NCBI GenBank assembly: GCA_958298945.1
Contig: OY282606.1
Location: 44,777,920-44,841,919, forward strand
Source: Atherix ibis
Taxonomy: Eukaryota > Arthropoda > Insecta > Diptera > Athericidae
Reading direction: 5' to 3'
DNA: 64,000 nt
The notes beneath the pieces were generated by a model. The model did no database searches and had not been told where the DNA came from. It saw only the letters and a list, made by a program, of their open reading frames with translations. Numbering within the stretch: position 1 is the first letter of the stretch; every line of letters begins with the position of its first letter. This document shows, one piece after another, positions 1 through 12,422 of the stretch. The translations under genes and the position numbers were made by a program.

Positions 1-992
1 ACAATTCCATTCTCAATTCCACAATTTTGGCCATGGAAACAGCGCAGGTGTGCACACGCGCATTGTCCTGATGCAAGAGGATTTTTTTTTTCTTCAGATG
101 GGGGCATTTCTCTTTGATTTCCTCACTCAACCGTTGCAATAACGACGCGTAATACACTCCTGTTATTGTTTTTCCTTTTTCAAAGTAGTCGATAAAAATG
201 ATGCCCTGCGAATCCCAAAAGACCGTGGTCATCACCTTGCCGGCCGATAGCACAGTTTTTGACTTCTTCGGAGCCCGTTCACCCTTGAAAATCCACTATG
301 ATGACTGTCTCTTTGTTTCTGGAGTGTATTATTGTATCCAGGTTTCGCCCACAGTGACATATCGACGCAGGAATTCGGCAGGATTGCGATGAAAGAGTGC
401 CAACATAGCCTCAGAGTCCACTACACGATTGCGCTTATTCTCCTCTGAGAGCAAACGCGGCACCCATCTTGCCGAAATTTTTTTCACAGACAATTTTTCA
501 TGCAAAATTGAAGCGACTGTACCTTGTGATATGCCCGTGGCCTCAACTAATTCGCGCACTTTAATTCGCCGATCGTTCAAAATCAGATCGTGGATTTTGT
601 CGATGATTTCAGGAGTAGACACCTCAACTGGGCGTACTGAACGATGTTCATCTTTTGTGGATGAACGGCCACGTTTAAATTCATTCACCCAATTGTAAAC
701 CGTCGCAAACACAGGTGCAGATGTGCCATGAACTGCATCCAACTCGGCTTTGATTTCTTTCGGGCTTAAGCCTTTCAAATGGAGATGTTTGATGACAGCC
801 CTAAACTCGCTTTTTTCCATTGTTATGCACAAATAACGTTAACTTTAATCGACGATAGAAATTGACCTACGCTATGGATCGAGCTGAAATTTTGACAGCT
901 TTCCTGTCGATAATGCTACTTACAAAAAAAACTTAACCGACACTACGAGCGCAATTTATTGGATTTTCTAAGGACTTATTGAACGACCCTCG
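1..992 (-). mobile_element. Decayed DD34D mariner, 5' two-thirds of transposase plus terminal repeat
   Basis: Reading the minus strand from about 832 gives a mariner transposase: an N-terminal helix-turn-helix region beginning MEKSEFRAVIKHLHLKG, a second HTH with SARWVPRLLSEENKRNR, then a catalytic block. The first catalytic Asp (normally DETW) is Gly here, reading VTVGETW. Two in-frame stops follow closely, one straight after WIQ and one after TKRQSS. The same frame continues to the window edge through FWDSQGI and HQDNARVHTC, which holds the second catalytic Asp. The third Asp lies off the left edge. The element ends at 992 with a terminal repeat reading inward from cgagggtcgttcaataag, followed by TA (993-994). 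The stops and the Asp-to-Gly change mean it cannot encode an active enzyme. Confidence 0.9.
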
Positions 993-1174
993 TATTTCAA
1001 ATTTGTACATTTATAGGTACAATTTTTGACTACACGTATGTGAAAATATAAAACCAATAAAACCCCCATTGGAAAATAATCAGACGACCGTCATTGATAC
1101 GTCAATTTGATCCCAAATAATCGTCTGTTTACATTCGATGTTGCACAAGCATTTTTTAAGCACTCAGAGCACTC

Positions 1175-1575
1175 GAAATCCAATGAAAATTATTTGAATG
1201 ATAGGCAAAAATGATCTTTATTCAGATATAAACTTAATTTTTATCGATAACTCACCCGAAAAACGAAATTCACGAACTATTTTTTTTTTAATTGAAAACC
1301 GTTTAATATACATTTAAAATAATGGCATTTATAGCTTCATTTTAAGTTAATAGATGGGAATGGGTTGTCAGATGAGGTTTTTGGTTCATTGATTTTTTGA
1401 CTTCAATTAAATTCGTATACATAAGAGGCGATACTTTATAATCTAAAGCTTCACAAATGTCAAAATCGCCATGACATAAGACGACATTTGCAAAATTGAG
1501 AGCGTTCTCCGATAGGGTGATGACTTGTGCGACACCTGTTATATAAACTACGAGAGTAGAAAAGTGAAAATACAT
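1175..1575 (-). repeat. Tandem duplicated segment, copy 1, with a 77-codon open frame
   Basis: About 390 bp here recurs in the same orientation at 1812-2213 with high identity. On the minus strand each copy has an AG acceptor-like site, an open frame starting GVAQVITLSE and ending in a shared stop, then a conserved AT-rich tail containing AATAAA (plus-strand tttatt near 1218). That order resembles a terminal exon plus 3' UTR and poly(A) signal. The two frames stay open but differ at many amino acids, including a 6-nt in-frame indel, so strong purifying selection is not evident. I do not recognise the protein. It could be a duplicated pseudo-exon or part of a transposable element. Confidence 0.6.
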
Positions 1576-1811
1576 ATGCTAATTTATATCTTTGCTAAAA
1601 TTTCATTGCTTTTATGGCAATTTTATTAGTATAATTATTAGAATAATTAGTACATTTTTATTATTAATTAGTGGATGATTTATAATGTTAACATGATATT
1701 GTATGTTAAATAATATAATGAAGATTGATAGTTTCATTGACATGTCATTTTGATCCCAAATATCAAATTATGAAGATTGATAGTTTCATTGACATGTAAT
1801 TCAGAGCACTC

Positions 1812-2213
1812 GAAATCCAATGAAAATTGTTTGAATGATAGGCACAAATGATCTTTATTCAAATATGAACTTAGTTTTTACCGATAACTCACCCGAAAAA
1901 CGAAATTCACGAACTATTTTTTTTTTAAATTTAAAACCGTTTAATATACATTTAAAATAACGGGGTTTATAGCTTCATTTTAAGTTAATAGATGGGGATG
2001 GGTTGTCAGATGAGATTTTTGGTTCATTGATTTTTGGGCTTCAATTAAATTTGTATACATAAGAGGCGATACTTTATAATCTAAGGCGTTAACTTCAGAA
2101 ATGTCAAAATCGCCATGATATAAGATGACATTTGCAAAATTGATAGTGTCTTCCGATAGGGTGATGACTTGTGCGACACCTTTTATATAAACTACGAGAG
2201 TATGTAAGACCAT
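1812..2213 (-). repeat. Tandem duplicated segment, copy 2, with a 77-codon open frame
   Basis: This is the second copy of the 1175-1575 segment. The minus-strand frame again runs from GVAQVITLSE through LDYKVSPLMYTNLIEA to the same terminal stop, with two extra codons in the middle relative to copy 1. The spacer (about 1576-1811) also carries a short internal repeat: a stretch containing gaagattgatagtttcattg occurs at about 1721 and again at about 1771. No product is recognised. Confidence 0.6.
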
Positions 2214-4570
2214 ATCTATCCCTTTCTTAAAAATTCTGGTAGTGAATATACAGCGAAAGTTTATAATGGAACAATAAGTATGCGGTATGATTGAAACTAA
2301 TTTTGCAGTTTTTTTTTGGTTGTTTTTGTTTTTGGTTGTGTTTTTATTTCAAATATTTTTGAAACTTTTCAAGAAATGCATTTAGGTTGTAAATTATTTA
2401 AAAGTTCAAAAGCTCGACTATAATTTTTATCGCAAATGAAAGATAACAGGTTTTGACTAAAGTTAGTCTCATAAATGAGCGTGGAAATAGATAACCAGTG
2501 TCTGAGTCATTATATCGAAATTAGTCAGTTTTGTTTAAAAATTAATAAGAAAAATATTCATATAAGCACTACAAAGTCTGCTGTCAAATGGCTACAGCTA
2601 TGCCCTATATCTGTATCAAATTCAAAGATCATTCTGATATCACTACTCTCTGCTGAGTGAATTAATACATATTTGCGCAAATCAATTTTTTCATGTCACA
2701 GTATTTTGTGCATGGGGAATTAAACTATTTCTAAATTATATCGTTGTCGTTTTTCTTCTTATAAAATTATTTGTTATTTTCGCAATTATTAATCGCACAT
2801 TTTAATAATTAGTTCAAATTGTTAATGATAAGTAAATAGTTAAATTTTCTTAATTTTTAAATTTATATTTTACTTATCAAAAAGAAAAAAAAACATTATT
2901 AATAAATGGATTATTTTTTCTATAAATTTTTTACGAAAAATACAATCGTGATTACAGTATCAGATATGCTTAGTGGGGTTATAATTAAATATAATACAAT
3001 AAATCATTCAAAATTTTTCTTTCAACGTTTTTATAAAACAAAAAATAGTATTTTTTGGTTGTTTTAGTATCGAATTAATTGAATATTTTTATTTTAAACG
3101 AAGAATAATGCGTAATAGCTGAAGGTTAGTTTGTATTATTGTAATTTAAACCCGTAGAATGTCGATGATGATAATGATGATGTCATGAATACTGATGATC
3201 AATGTGTCTGCTCATCAGACCAAGTCCATTAGATGATTTAACATATAAATACGCCAACTATACTTTGCTGATCTTTACACATTAATCAAAAAGATATGCA
3301 AAAACGTTTCGAACATTATTGGAAATAATTTGCAACATTTATAAATAGAAACTTTCCAAAACAAAATGAAATTCGTTTCCTTTTATCTGCTGCAGCTTGA
3401 AGAATTTACAAATAACTCCAAGGTTGGCAACACCACAAATTCGTTCGTACATATTGTGTACATAGAATGAAGATCTAGAAGATATTCTGAAGTGGAATCG
3501 GCACGGACTACTTTTGCGTTCAATTTCACTTGATCAGTTCGAATAACGAGTAAAACTTGTTCCATGAAAGCGTTTTTACTCAATTATTCAGATTTATGAT
3601 GCAATTGTGTGAGTCCATTTGTCCATGTATATATAAACAATTATTTTTTACAAATATTCAGATTGACTAACATTAGTGTGGGTGTAACATCTATTTTTTT
3701 TGTGATAACTATTTTAAAATACTCATCAAGTATTGTAGGTATATTATCAAAATTAAACCAAAATAATTCATTCCATTTTAATTCGATAAGGCCCAATTTG
3801 ATTTCTACCATATTTATGATATTATAAAGTAATTGTAGATTAGAAAATAGTAAGTATCAATTGGAATTAAAACTACTTTGAGACTCATTATCAGCTATTT
3901 GAATTTTATGGGTTTTATATATTTTCTATTAGATAGTCCACTATTAGCTTTAAAAAAAGAGTAACAATTTCGCATGATCATGTGTTGAGTTTCATTTTCA
4001 TTTCTCGTGTTTCGTTGCCAGCGTTCGCATAAAGCACACGCAACTACACATATTCTACGGGCAATCAGAATTTCTTACATTTTCGATTGAGCTATGACCG
4101 CGATGGTATTTTTTTTCTTCAAATATGTTTATGTAACTTATCTGACCTTTATACACTTTTTTCAATGAATTTTCAATTACGTTTTAAGTATGGATTTCAT
4201 TCTGTTTTAGTAACAGTAGAAATAAAACGTATACAATATTCGTGAGTTCAATAAAAACAATCAAATATGCAAGAAATTTAATACAAACAGAAGTAATTGT
4301 GAAGCTCATAGCTAATAATTTATTTTTTATAGAAATCTTACTTAGATCATTTTTTTTTCGTTAGCCAAAACTAATCAAAAATTAGAATTCGACTTTTTTT
4401 TTTAATTCAATAAATGAAATACACTTTTTTATTAAAGTTAACTTTGTATGTTTCAGTTAGGTTATGCCACTTAGTGCTTATTAGTGCTTATGCCACTTTT
4501 GCCGGTAGGTGGCATAGCCGTGCCACTGCCTAGTGCCAGCGAGTGGAAAATAATCAATTTGTATATATTT
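2214..4570. other. No gene seen; AT-rich intergenic DNA
   Basis: Only short chance open frames occur. A GAT-rich stretch lies at about 3160-3210. A GC-richer patch at 4455-4545 holds short repeats built on tgccac and agtgcttat, including an inverted pair (atgccac / gtggcat). I see no splice-consistent exon. Confidence 0.5.
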
Positions 4571-4573
4571 TAA

Positions 4574-4860
4574 TTATTTAGAACTTTGACCATTTTTATA
4601 ATTTAAATAATATCGAAGTATACATATGTAGCAACAGGATTGTTTTCGAAAGAATAAGAACCAATGATGCCTCCGGCCCATAAAGCGTACCATACATGTA
4701 TAGTGACACGTGATGAATACAATAGTTGTTAAATAATTGCGATTATTTTGCTTGTTGACATAGCCGTCTAAGTGAAAATAAGCTTCGTCCAAGAAGATGA
4801 TTTTTTCTGAAAAATAAGCTTTCGCAGATCAACTATTTTCATAATGGATTTTAATTATTT
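4574..4860 (-). mobile_element. Fragment of DD41D (rosa-like) mariner transposase
   Basis: The minus strand reads IIFLDEAYFHLDGYVNKQNN, the first catalytic-Asp region of the same transposase family seen at 27.5 and 50.4 kb. After a frameshift another frame reads WYALWAGGIIGSYSFEN, matching the block that normally follows. Both termini and the other two catalytic residues are missing. It is an old fragment. Confidence 0.75.
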
Positions 4861-7746
4861 TAATACGATTTTCGAGCGAAATTGAAGACATTATAACAAA
4901 TGCTTATTCTTCTACTGTGACCATGTCAAAAAATTGAATGACAGAACTGCCGACATATTCAATTTTAACTCTATTGCAGTTCTAATTTCAACTCTGATTC
5001 AAATTATTCCCTTATTAAAGACCAATTCCCAAAAGTCCGAATATCTACTAATATTATATTACGGTACTATCTTATATTATTTAACAAAAAATAAACTATA
5101 ATTTTGGAAATTAGTAATATTCGTTTTAATTTCTACGAAAAGTTTTGATTTTCTTAAAAAGAATTTCCTTATTTGCTATATTACTTACTCTTATGTATAA
5201 ATTAACTGCGGTTAAAGTTGCAAATAAATACTAAAACCATATCAACTACACTTACTGACAGATGCGAAATGATCGTTTTTAGTTCAATTATGAGCAAACA
5301 CTCTTATATCACTATGTTCATCCTCAACAACACTCATTATACTCTAGATCACTAAAATGATATTATCGCCATCTCTTGCAATTATTACTAAGGTAAAAAA
5401 ATCATGTTTTAGAAAAATTATAAGATATTTATGAATATTTTTCAAAATCGATATCGTCATTAATGTTATTATTGATGCTATTTTAAGGTAATTATGGCAG
5501 GTGGTCATTTCTCTTAATAGGAGAAATGAGAAAAAAAGTCTTGTTTTTTTTTAAATTAGTGTAATTTGATTATGAATAGTGTGTTCTATTTTTAAATGGA
5601 TTTTTTGTCAAACTATAAATAAAAAAATTAATTTTAAAATTATAGGACGATAAAAGATCAAAAATAATATTACATGAACAACAATAGCAGGTGTTCAGTA
5701 TTTTGTGATTTTGACTTGAAAGACATACTTGCTTCTAAATTGAGAATATAATATGCTAAAAATCGTATTTATTTTTATAAATAATATGTTATAAAAAAAA
5801 ATGAAACTAAGATCATTCTTTATCCACTTAAAAAGATACAAGTAAAAATTCGTTTTTTTTCAAAAAGTTTTTGTTAAAAGTAAAAGAAAATTAGAATAAT
5901 ATTTAGTGTTGTTTTTAAGCTTAATTAAGATATGCTTGTCCTATGGGGGGAAGGTTGATGAACAAATCCATAAATAATTTTTGCATCTTCACAATCGGTT
6001 AGAATAGTAAAAATTCTGTTCTATACATTTTGCCAATGCCTATGAATTCTTCTTCATCACTATTTTTAGATATTTTTGCAAAACATATGATCATTGTGTT
6101 GATGTTCATCAGTATGATGGGAATGATGATGACCATGATGACCATCCCACTGTTGATGATGATGTTTTGTGCATGGTGAACGTGATTGATTCTGGTATGG
6201 TGATTCCGCCATGATGATCATCGAGATCATCTCATAATTTTGGGTTTCATTCTTCTTCAATTCATTCAGTATCTGTTCCAACATACACCAAATCGTTGAA
6301 GATTTCTAAAAATTTCAATTCTCTTGTTTTGAAAGTAAAATTTTCTCCTTGTGTATTTTTACAAACGAAATATTTCTGCTTTGCTCTAAAAAGTTTCTAA
6401 TACCCGGTAAATGGAATATTTTATATTTTCAATAAACAAATTATAAATTTACGTACATAAAAATGGCATTCGATAAAATTAAGTTAAAAATGTTTATTCA
6501 TGAATTTTTATTGTGCTTTAATTAAAAAGTTTATATAAAAATTTATTCTTTATACTATTGTATTTAAAAATATATAAAAATATTTTTTTCTTCAGTTATT
6601 AATTATCCAAATTAAAAAACAAATTCACAAAAAAAAATGTTTGTGGTTAAATTTGCAAGAAATATATTTAAGAAAAAAATGTGTTTTAATAAAATGAATT
6701 AAAAAACTGTATAGAAAATTATTAAAAATAAATTATAAAATTTTTAATAAATTTAAAATCTACTACTTAATATTAAATATTTGTTTAAATTCAAAGTGTA
6801 GTACAACTAAGAAATTTTTATAACTTTTCAAAAGTATTTGTTATTTCTTAATAAAATGCATTCTCAAATTCTATTTTTATATGCTTCAACATACATAAAA
6901 TAATGAAAATATTTGCAAAAAAAAAATGCAATGGCAGAGGTAAAAAAAAACCATCAACATAATTATAAAATTAGAATTATTGCAAATTAGTTGAGACTGT
7001 TTGCCAAAATGTCAGAACAAATTTCACATGGACCTCTTGTGCAAACTGTAATTTATCAAACCATTTATAGATTAGATGCGCCGCAATTCTAATGACTAAA
7101 ATTTTTGTTCGAAGCAATTGAAAAAAAACGATCGTCCCTACCAAAAAGAAAGCTTTTTTACAGGATTATTTTGTGTCACTTTCGAAATACAGGGAACAAT
7201 AAACCACGGACTAATCTAATCGAAAAAATCTGTAATTGCTATTGTTTTTATCGTGTTTATTTTAGATAAGATAACTGAAAAAATTTTGTCAAATAATATG
7301 ATAAATTTGAGGACAACTAAAACCAAGAAAAAAAAACAGAAAAAAACGAGGGGTATTTTGCTGGGGTGCCCTTGGTTGTCACTCAATAACTAGAGATCAT
7401 TAGAATTGAATAGGCATTTTAGCCAATTAGTTTATTTGGTTTTAAGTATTATTATTCTTTTTTAATAATTTATCCAATTAAAAATACAAATACTTAATAT
7501 TTTTCGATTGAAATTATTTATATAAAAATTTATTGAAAGTTACCACAATATTTAAAGAATATTAATTTCCAAATCAAAGAAAAATAGTTAAATTTCTGGT
7601 TTTCTAAAAATGTGGATAATGCTAGGAATCTATAAAAAAGAAATTCTGACGATTCAAATTCTTTTTTTTTTTTTTTGGAGTAACTCAGTGAAAATCTTCA
7701 GAAAATATTGTTTAATCTTCTACGGTCGTAGTGATGCTTTATTTTA
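4861..7746. other. No supported gene; AT-rich DNA with one His-rich open frame
   Basis: The only frame of note is minus strand 6284-6066, 72 codons starting MLEQILNELKKNETQNYEMI and ending in a His-rich run around 6090-6170. An acceptor-like TTTTTAG precedes it, but I found no partner exon and do not recognise it. The CAT/GAT trinucleotide richness could produce it by chance. The remainder is A/T homopolymer-rich. Confidence 0.4.
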
Positions 7747-8127
7747 AGAAGTGTAGGAGAAAAGAAATGAGGTTGGTATCACTGCGGAGTTTCCCTCCAC
7801 ATTGTTAGTTTCTCCTAGACGGGCAGTACCTTGTCTCAACCTTGTTCGATATCTACGCGAAAAAAAAGCGCCATAAGTGAATTTGTGTTTCTGTAGTGCA
7901 TCACAAAAAATGCAACAGATGCAAAAATGTGCAATCAAATTTTTTGTTAAGCAGTGGATTCCAACTGAAGCCTTCCAGCACTGCTTTGAAGAGTAGAGCA
8001 TATAGATTCACCGATATGTAGCCCCTTAAGTGAACTACTTTGAAGAAGATAACATTGATATATAATAAGTAAATAAAATTCCTGCAAGAAAAAATAATTA
8101 GTCTTATTAGTTTTCGACAACACCTCA
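7747..8127 (+). mobile_element. Internally deleted mariner (mini-element)
   Basis: The left end reads gtgtaggagaaaag and the right end is its imperfect inverse (gtgttgtcgaaaa read inward), each beside TA. Near the right end the plus strand still encodes a mariner tail in pieces, including WIPTEAFQHCFEE and NYFEEDNID, the usual last motif before the stop. The catalytic core is deleted. The left end resembles that of the element at 53688-54323 (both carry a ggtatcactg / ggcatcactg block and an aaccttgttcg block), so they belong to one family. Confidence 0.7.
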
Positions 8128-8455
8128 TATACAAGTTTCACAGCCAAATCAATTGTTCGATAACTCTAATACCGACACTTGGCGACACTTGATATCACTA
8201 ATAAACACTTTTTTAAAAGTTCAAATAATTTCAATATTAATAAACTTTATAATTTTTTTTATGACAACAATTTTAAAGACGTAAAATCTTCTCATATTAT
8301 GCCGTTTATGGAATGCGAATCTAATATCATTTTCCGAAGATAAATCGTTAATTAAAGAAAAAAAGTTAAATCGGTAATATTAACGGGGAAGTATGTGATG
8401 CAATGTAGCATAAAAAATATATTTAATGTAATTAGTGCTGATGATAATATAATGA

Positions 8456-8543
8456 AATTTTTAACCTCTTTATTGACTTACCATAAGTCAATAAAGAGGT
8501 TAAAAATTATTAAATTAATAATTTTTACCCTCTTTATTGACTT
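8456..8543. repeat. Perfect 25-bp hairpin with an alternative third arm
   Basis: Positions 8456-8480 and 8484-8508 are exact reverse complements around a 3-nt loop (cca). A third copy of the first arm, with one mismatch, lies at 8520-8543 and can pair with the middle arm instead, so the locus has the order arm, inverse, arm. No coding frame overlaps convincingly. Confidence 0.9.
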
Positions 8544-8577
8544 GTATAGCAAAAATTTAATAATAATACTATGGCAT

Positions 8578-8637
8578 CCTCATTTTACCGGGGTTCGCCC
8601 AACGCTCACCTCATTTTACCGGGGTTCCCCCAACACT
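8578..8637. repeat. Two-unit direct repeat, 29 bp each
   Basis: Units at 8578-8606 and 8609-8637 share cctcattttaccggggtt and differ at two positions near their ends. The unit is clearly GC-richer than its surroundings. Function unknown. Confidence 0.85.
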
Positions 8638-9198
8638 TAACACAAATTTAGTTGGAATCGGAAGCATTCCATAATATACATAAATATTATGAAAAATATT
8701 TTTTGTTATCATATTAGCATCGCTAAATACGTAAAAATCACAATTAAAAATTAATACATTACCAATTTTTTAAAAAAAAATATATTTTTTAAAATTTCTA
8801 TAACGAATGAATGTAGCGCAAAATCTTTCTTCAGTAAAAGCACCAAAATATTAATTTTAAAATTATTTTAAGTAATAAATATTAATTGTCAAATTGCTAT
8901 AATTTTGTATGGGAGAGTAAAATAAAATAAAAAAAACTTTTATACGTTTCCGTGTTAGGAGTATAAATGTGTCGAGTGACAATTGTGGGTTGAGTAGATG
9001 AAAATTTCCACTTATTTTTATTCGTTTTTTTTTTTCAAATTTAGTTAATCCTGTTTATAAGTAAATGATATTTAAAAAAAATTATCATATAAACTGACAT
9101 TTTTATACTAAATTTCGTATTTTTTATGTAGTTTTATTTTTTTGTTTTGTTTCTCAAAATTAGGATTAAGAAAAAACCGTAAAGCAGCATAGCTGAAA

Positions 9199-12007
9199 AT
9201 GCCAGCAAAGGCACTACAAATAATCCAGACTAGTGAGGATCATACCTTCACCTTGGATGAGGACGTTTTGACAGAAGTTTTACTCCAAGATGATATAAAG
9301 GATCGTTACGTGTGTATAGTCTCGGTTGCTGGAGCATTCCGAAAGGGCAAAAGCTTTTTATTAGATTTTTTCCTACGGTATATGTACGCAAAGGTAGGTG
9401 CTGAAATATTTGTATCATTTTGCTTTTTTTCTTTGTTTTTTAATTACCTTATTTTTTTTTTTTTAAATTTCCTATTAATTATAGTATGTGGAAAAGGATA
9501 GTAGTGATTGGCTGGGGGATGAAGAACAACCACTTTCGGGATTTTCATGGCGTGGTGGCTCTGAACGTGACACCACTGGTATTTTAATGTGGTCCGACGT
9601 TTTCTTATACGATGCTCCGTCCGGTGAAAAGATGGCCATTATCCTATTGGACACTCAAGGAGCATTCGATAGTCAAAGTACAGTTCGGGATTGTGCTACA
9701 GTTTTTGCGCTTAGCACAATGGTATCCTCGGTGCAGATATTCAATTTGTCACAGAATATCCAAGAGGACGATCTGCAGCATCTTCAATTGTTTACGGAAT
9801 ACGGTAGACTTGCGTTGGCCGATACTGGTAAGAAGCCTTTCCAACGATTACAGTTCCTGGTGCGCGATTGGAGTTTTCCCTACGAAGCTGAGTACGGTGC
9901 GGAGGGTGGTGAAAAAATTCTTCGAAGACGTTTGGAACTTTCTGACAAACAGCACGCAGAGCTGCAGTCTTTGCGCAGACACATAACATCGTGTTTCTCG
10001 GAAATTGCCTGCTTCCTGATGCCTCATCCTGGTTTGACGGTAGCTGTGAATCCAAATTTCGATGGTCGTCTTCGAGATATTACGCCAGAATTCAAGCAAA
10101 CTCTTAGGGATTTGGTACCAATGCTGCTTGCCCCCGCTAATCTCATAACGAAAAAAATCAACGGTCAGCCCGTCAAGTGCAGAGATCTTATTCAATATTT
10201 TCAATCGTACATGGCTATTTACAAAGGCAACGAATTGCCAGAACCGAAAAGCATGCTTGTGGTAAGTGGGATGGGTGGGATATATATTTTTAGATGTTCT
10301 TCATTAATAAATTGACTATGAAAATAGTTTGATTGATTTTCTCAGTAATAAAAATTCTTCCATTTGGATATATTTATGCTGAAAGAAACATTTTTCTTCC
10401 ATTAGGCGACGGCTGAAGCGAACAATTTGACGGCCGTAGCAGCTGCTAAGGATCTTTACACACAGTTGATGGAGGATGTTTGTGGGGGCACTAAACCCTA
10501 TTTGAGTGGTGGCCATTTGGATGCTGAACATATGCGAATAAAAGATAAAGCACTATTTCAGGTTAGTATCAGCTTTTCGATACTTATCAAGATAAGATAT
10601 TTTGCATTAGATCTCATTTTTGGTGGTCATGTGGCAATTGATTAAGTGAAGTGTTTTTATTAGCGTAGTTTATTTATTTATTAGAGTAAAAATCGGAACG
10701 CATAAAATTATTTGAATTTATTTTTATTCAATTTTATTTTTATTTTTTATTTTTATCGTTTTTTTTTCTTATGCACAGTTTGGATCTAAACGTAAAATGG
10801 GCGGTGAAGAGTTTTCGGAAAAATATCGAGAACGTCTTGAAGCTGATTTAGAAGACACATTTACGACATTTAAAGCGCACAATGAAAGTAAAAATATATT
10901 CAAAGCAGCCAGAACACCTGCCGTTTTCTTTGCGATCGCTATTATTATGTACATACTTAATGGCGTTTTTGGTTTACTCGGTTTGTACACGTTTGCAAAT
11001 TTCTCAGGTTTAATTATGGGATTGTCACTCTTAACACTTGCCCTATGGTCATATATTAGGTAAGATTATAAAAAAATATTCTATTTAAAAATGTTTATTT
11101 GAATTTATTTAAAAACTTTTTTGATTAATTATAAAAAAAAATTTTTTTTAATGTTAAAATTTTATCGTAAAATTTAAAACAAAATATTTGTAAAAGAGCA
11201 ATATGAACAAATTAACTTATTTAGAATGTAATAAAAACATGAAAAATATTGTTTTAAAAATAAAATTAAAATTATTCTTTACCAAATTCAGATATAGTGG
11301 AGAACTTAGTGGTATTGGTACATCGTTGGATTCGGTTGCAAATATAATGTGGGAAAACGTAAGTTAAAAATTTAAATAAGAAAAATATGGAATTTTTTTT
11401 ATTTCAAGCTTAAAGTAAAAATGACTTACCTAAGGTACACTTGACCTGTTTTTTAGCATTAGTTTAATTAACCTTCATAAATTCTTGCAGTTTGATAGCC
11501 TGAACATTTACACCTTTTCGAAGGCTTTGTTCGTGACGTTGTGCCATTTTTTTACTATTTCCTATATAGTATCAATTTCTAGATTTGCTGTGCAAGTCTG
11601 TGCGTTTAATTTACCAAGGCGCATCAACGATATTTCCTAGTATTTCGTTCTGGAAGCATTGCATTATGTTTAAATTAAATTACTTCAATTTTGTTTTATC
11701 TCTTCGAGATCTGGATTGGTGCCACTTTTTCTGTGAACAGTTCTACAATCCCATTGCATAGGTGCCTCCTTTAGTTCTTTTTTTCATTTCTCATAGTTCT
11801 TCTCTCATGATTTCTCATAGTTCTTTATTGTAATGTATTGCTTGATAAATTTTTATTTTATTTTTATAGTTTATGCGACCAATATACCAAGGCTGTATGG
11901 AAAAAGGTATTCAGCATGTGGCAACTCATGCGGCTGAATCGGCATTAGGTGCAGGTACATCAACATCCCGATCGCATGCAATTAATGGAAAAGTGAAATC
12001 TTTATGA
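9199..12007 (+). CDS. atl: Atlastin, ER-membrane fusion GTPase (537 aa, six coding exons)
   Basis: Coding exons are 9199-9393, 9485-10261, 10406-10561, 10779-11059, 11292-11358 and 11870-12007, all with GT-AG borders and matching phases. The product is a dynamin-superfamily GTPase that tethers and fuses ER tubules. Visible motifs are the P-loop GAFRKGKS (45-52), switch I around RDTTG (93-97), DTQG (121-124), RD of the G4 motif (192-193), a middle helical bundle, a two-pass membrane hairpin (about 423-470, starting [10 protein letters not shown]) and the amphipathic C-terminal tail starting [13 protein letters not shown] (493 on). Length is close to the Drosophila protein as I recall it (about 540). 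ATG at 9199 gives the expected N-terminus. A caaaattag acceptor near 9163 suggests a spliced 5' UTR. Two possible alternative C-termini are listed separately. Confidence 0.97.
11491..11640 (+). CDS. atl: Candidate alternative last exon of atlastin
   Basis: After the exon ending 11358 (phase 0), an acceptor attcttgcag ends at 11490. A phase-compatible frame of 49 codons then runs to TAG at 11638-11640. It starts [20 protein letters not shown], continues with a hydrophobic stretch and ends LPRRINDIS. The sequence is visibly less AT-rich than the flanking intron. If used, it gives a 541-aa atlastin whose amphipathic tail is replaced by a different hydrophobic end. This is inferred from splice signals and the open frame; no transcript evidence is available here. 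Confidence 0.5.
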   Translation, partial: FDSLNIYTFSKALFVTLCHFFTISYIVSISRFAVQVCAFNLPRRINDIS

Positions 12008-12390
12008 GAATACGCCAATTCAAAAACAATAATAAATACAAGACAAAAACAACTGGAACATCAGCAACAGCAACATCAACAACAGCAATCGAAACTTAGA
12101 CATAATAATAATAATAATAATAACAACAACAATTTGTTAAGGAATAATAGTCGTAGTCAAAAAAAATCTCCATCAGTATCGTCAGCATTATCTGGATTCG
12201 TATCAGCAACAGCATTATGATTGATGTCAGCATTCGGTTCATCATCGTCTGCTAATCCAACATTTGGATTATCATCGTCTGATGTAGGTGGATCATCATC
12301 AACATTGATGTCGAATTCAACATCATCATCGGCATCAATTGGAAATTCAACGGTGCCAAGAATAAATGCCGCAACAACATCAGCGGTATC

Positions 12391-12422
<32 letters not shown>

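Noticed and set aside
1342..2213. Kinase-like reading of the CHGD motif in the duplicated frames
   Set aside because: The Asn expected after HGD in ecdysteroid-kinase-like proteins is missing and no other motif fits.
6066..6284. His-rich frame as a metal-binding protein gene
   Set aside because: It arises from CAT/GAT trinucleotide richness and has no partner exon or family signature; mentioned only in the regional entry.
8456..8508. Canonical miRNA precursor
   Set aside because: Arms of 25 bp with a 3-nt loop and full pairing do not fit an animal pre-miRNA.
12005..12220. TGA codons after atlastin as selenocysteine codons
   Set aside because: Context is a low-complexity tail with no redox motif, no SECIS-like stem is apparent downstream, and atlastin is not a selenoprotein family.
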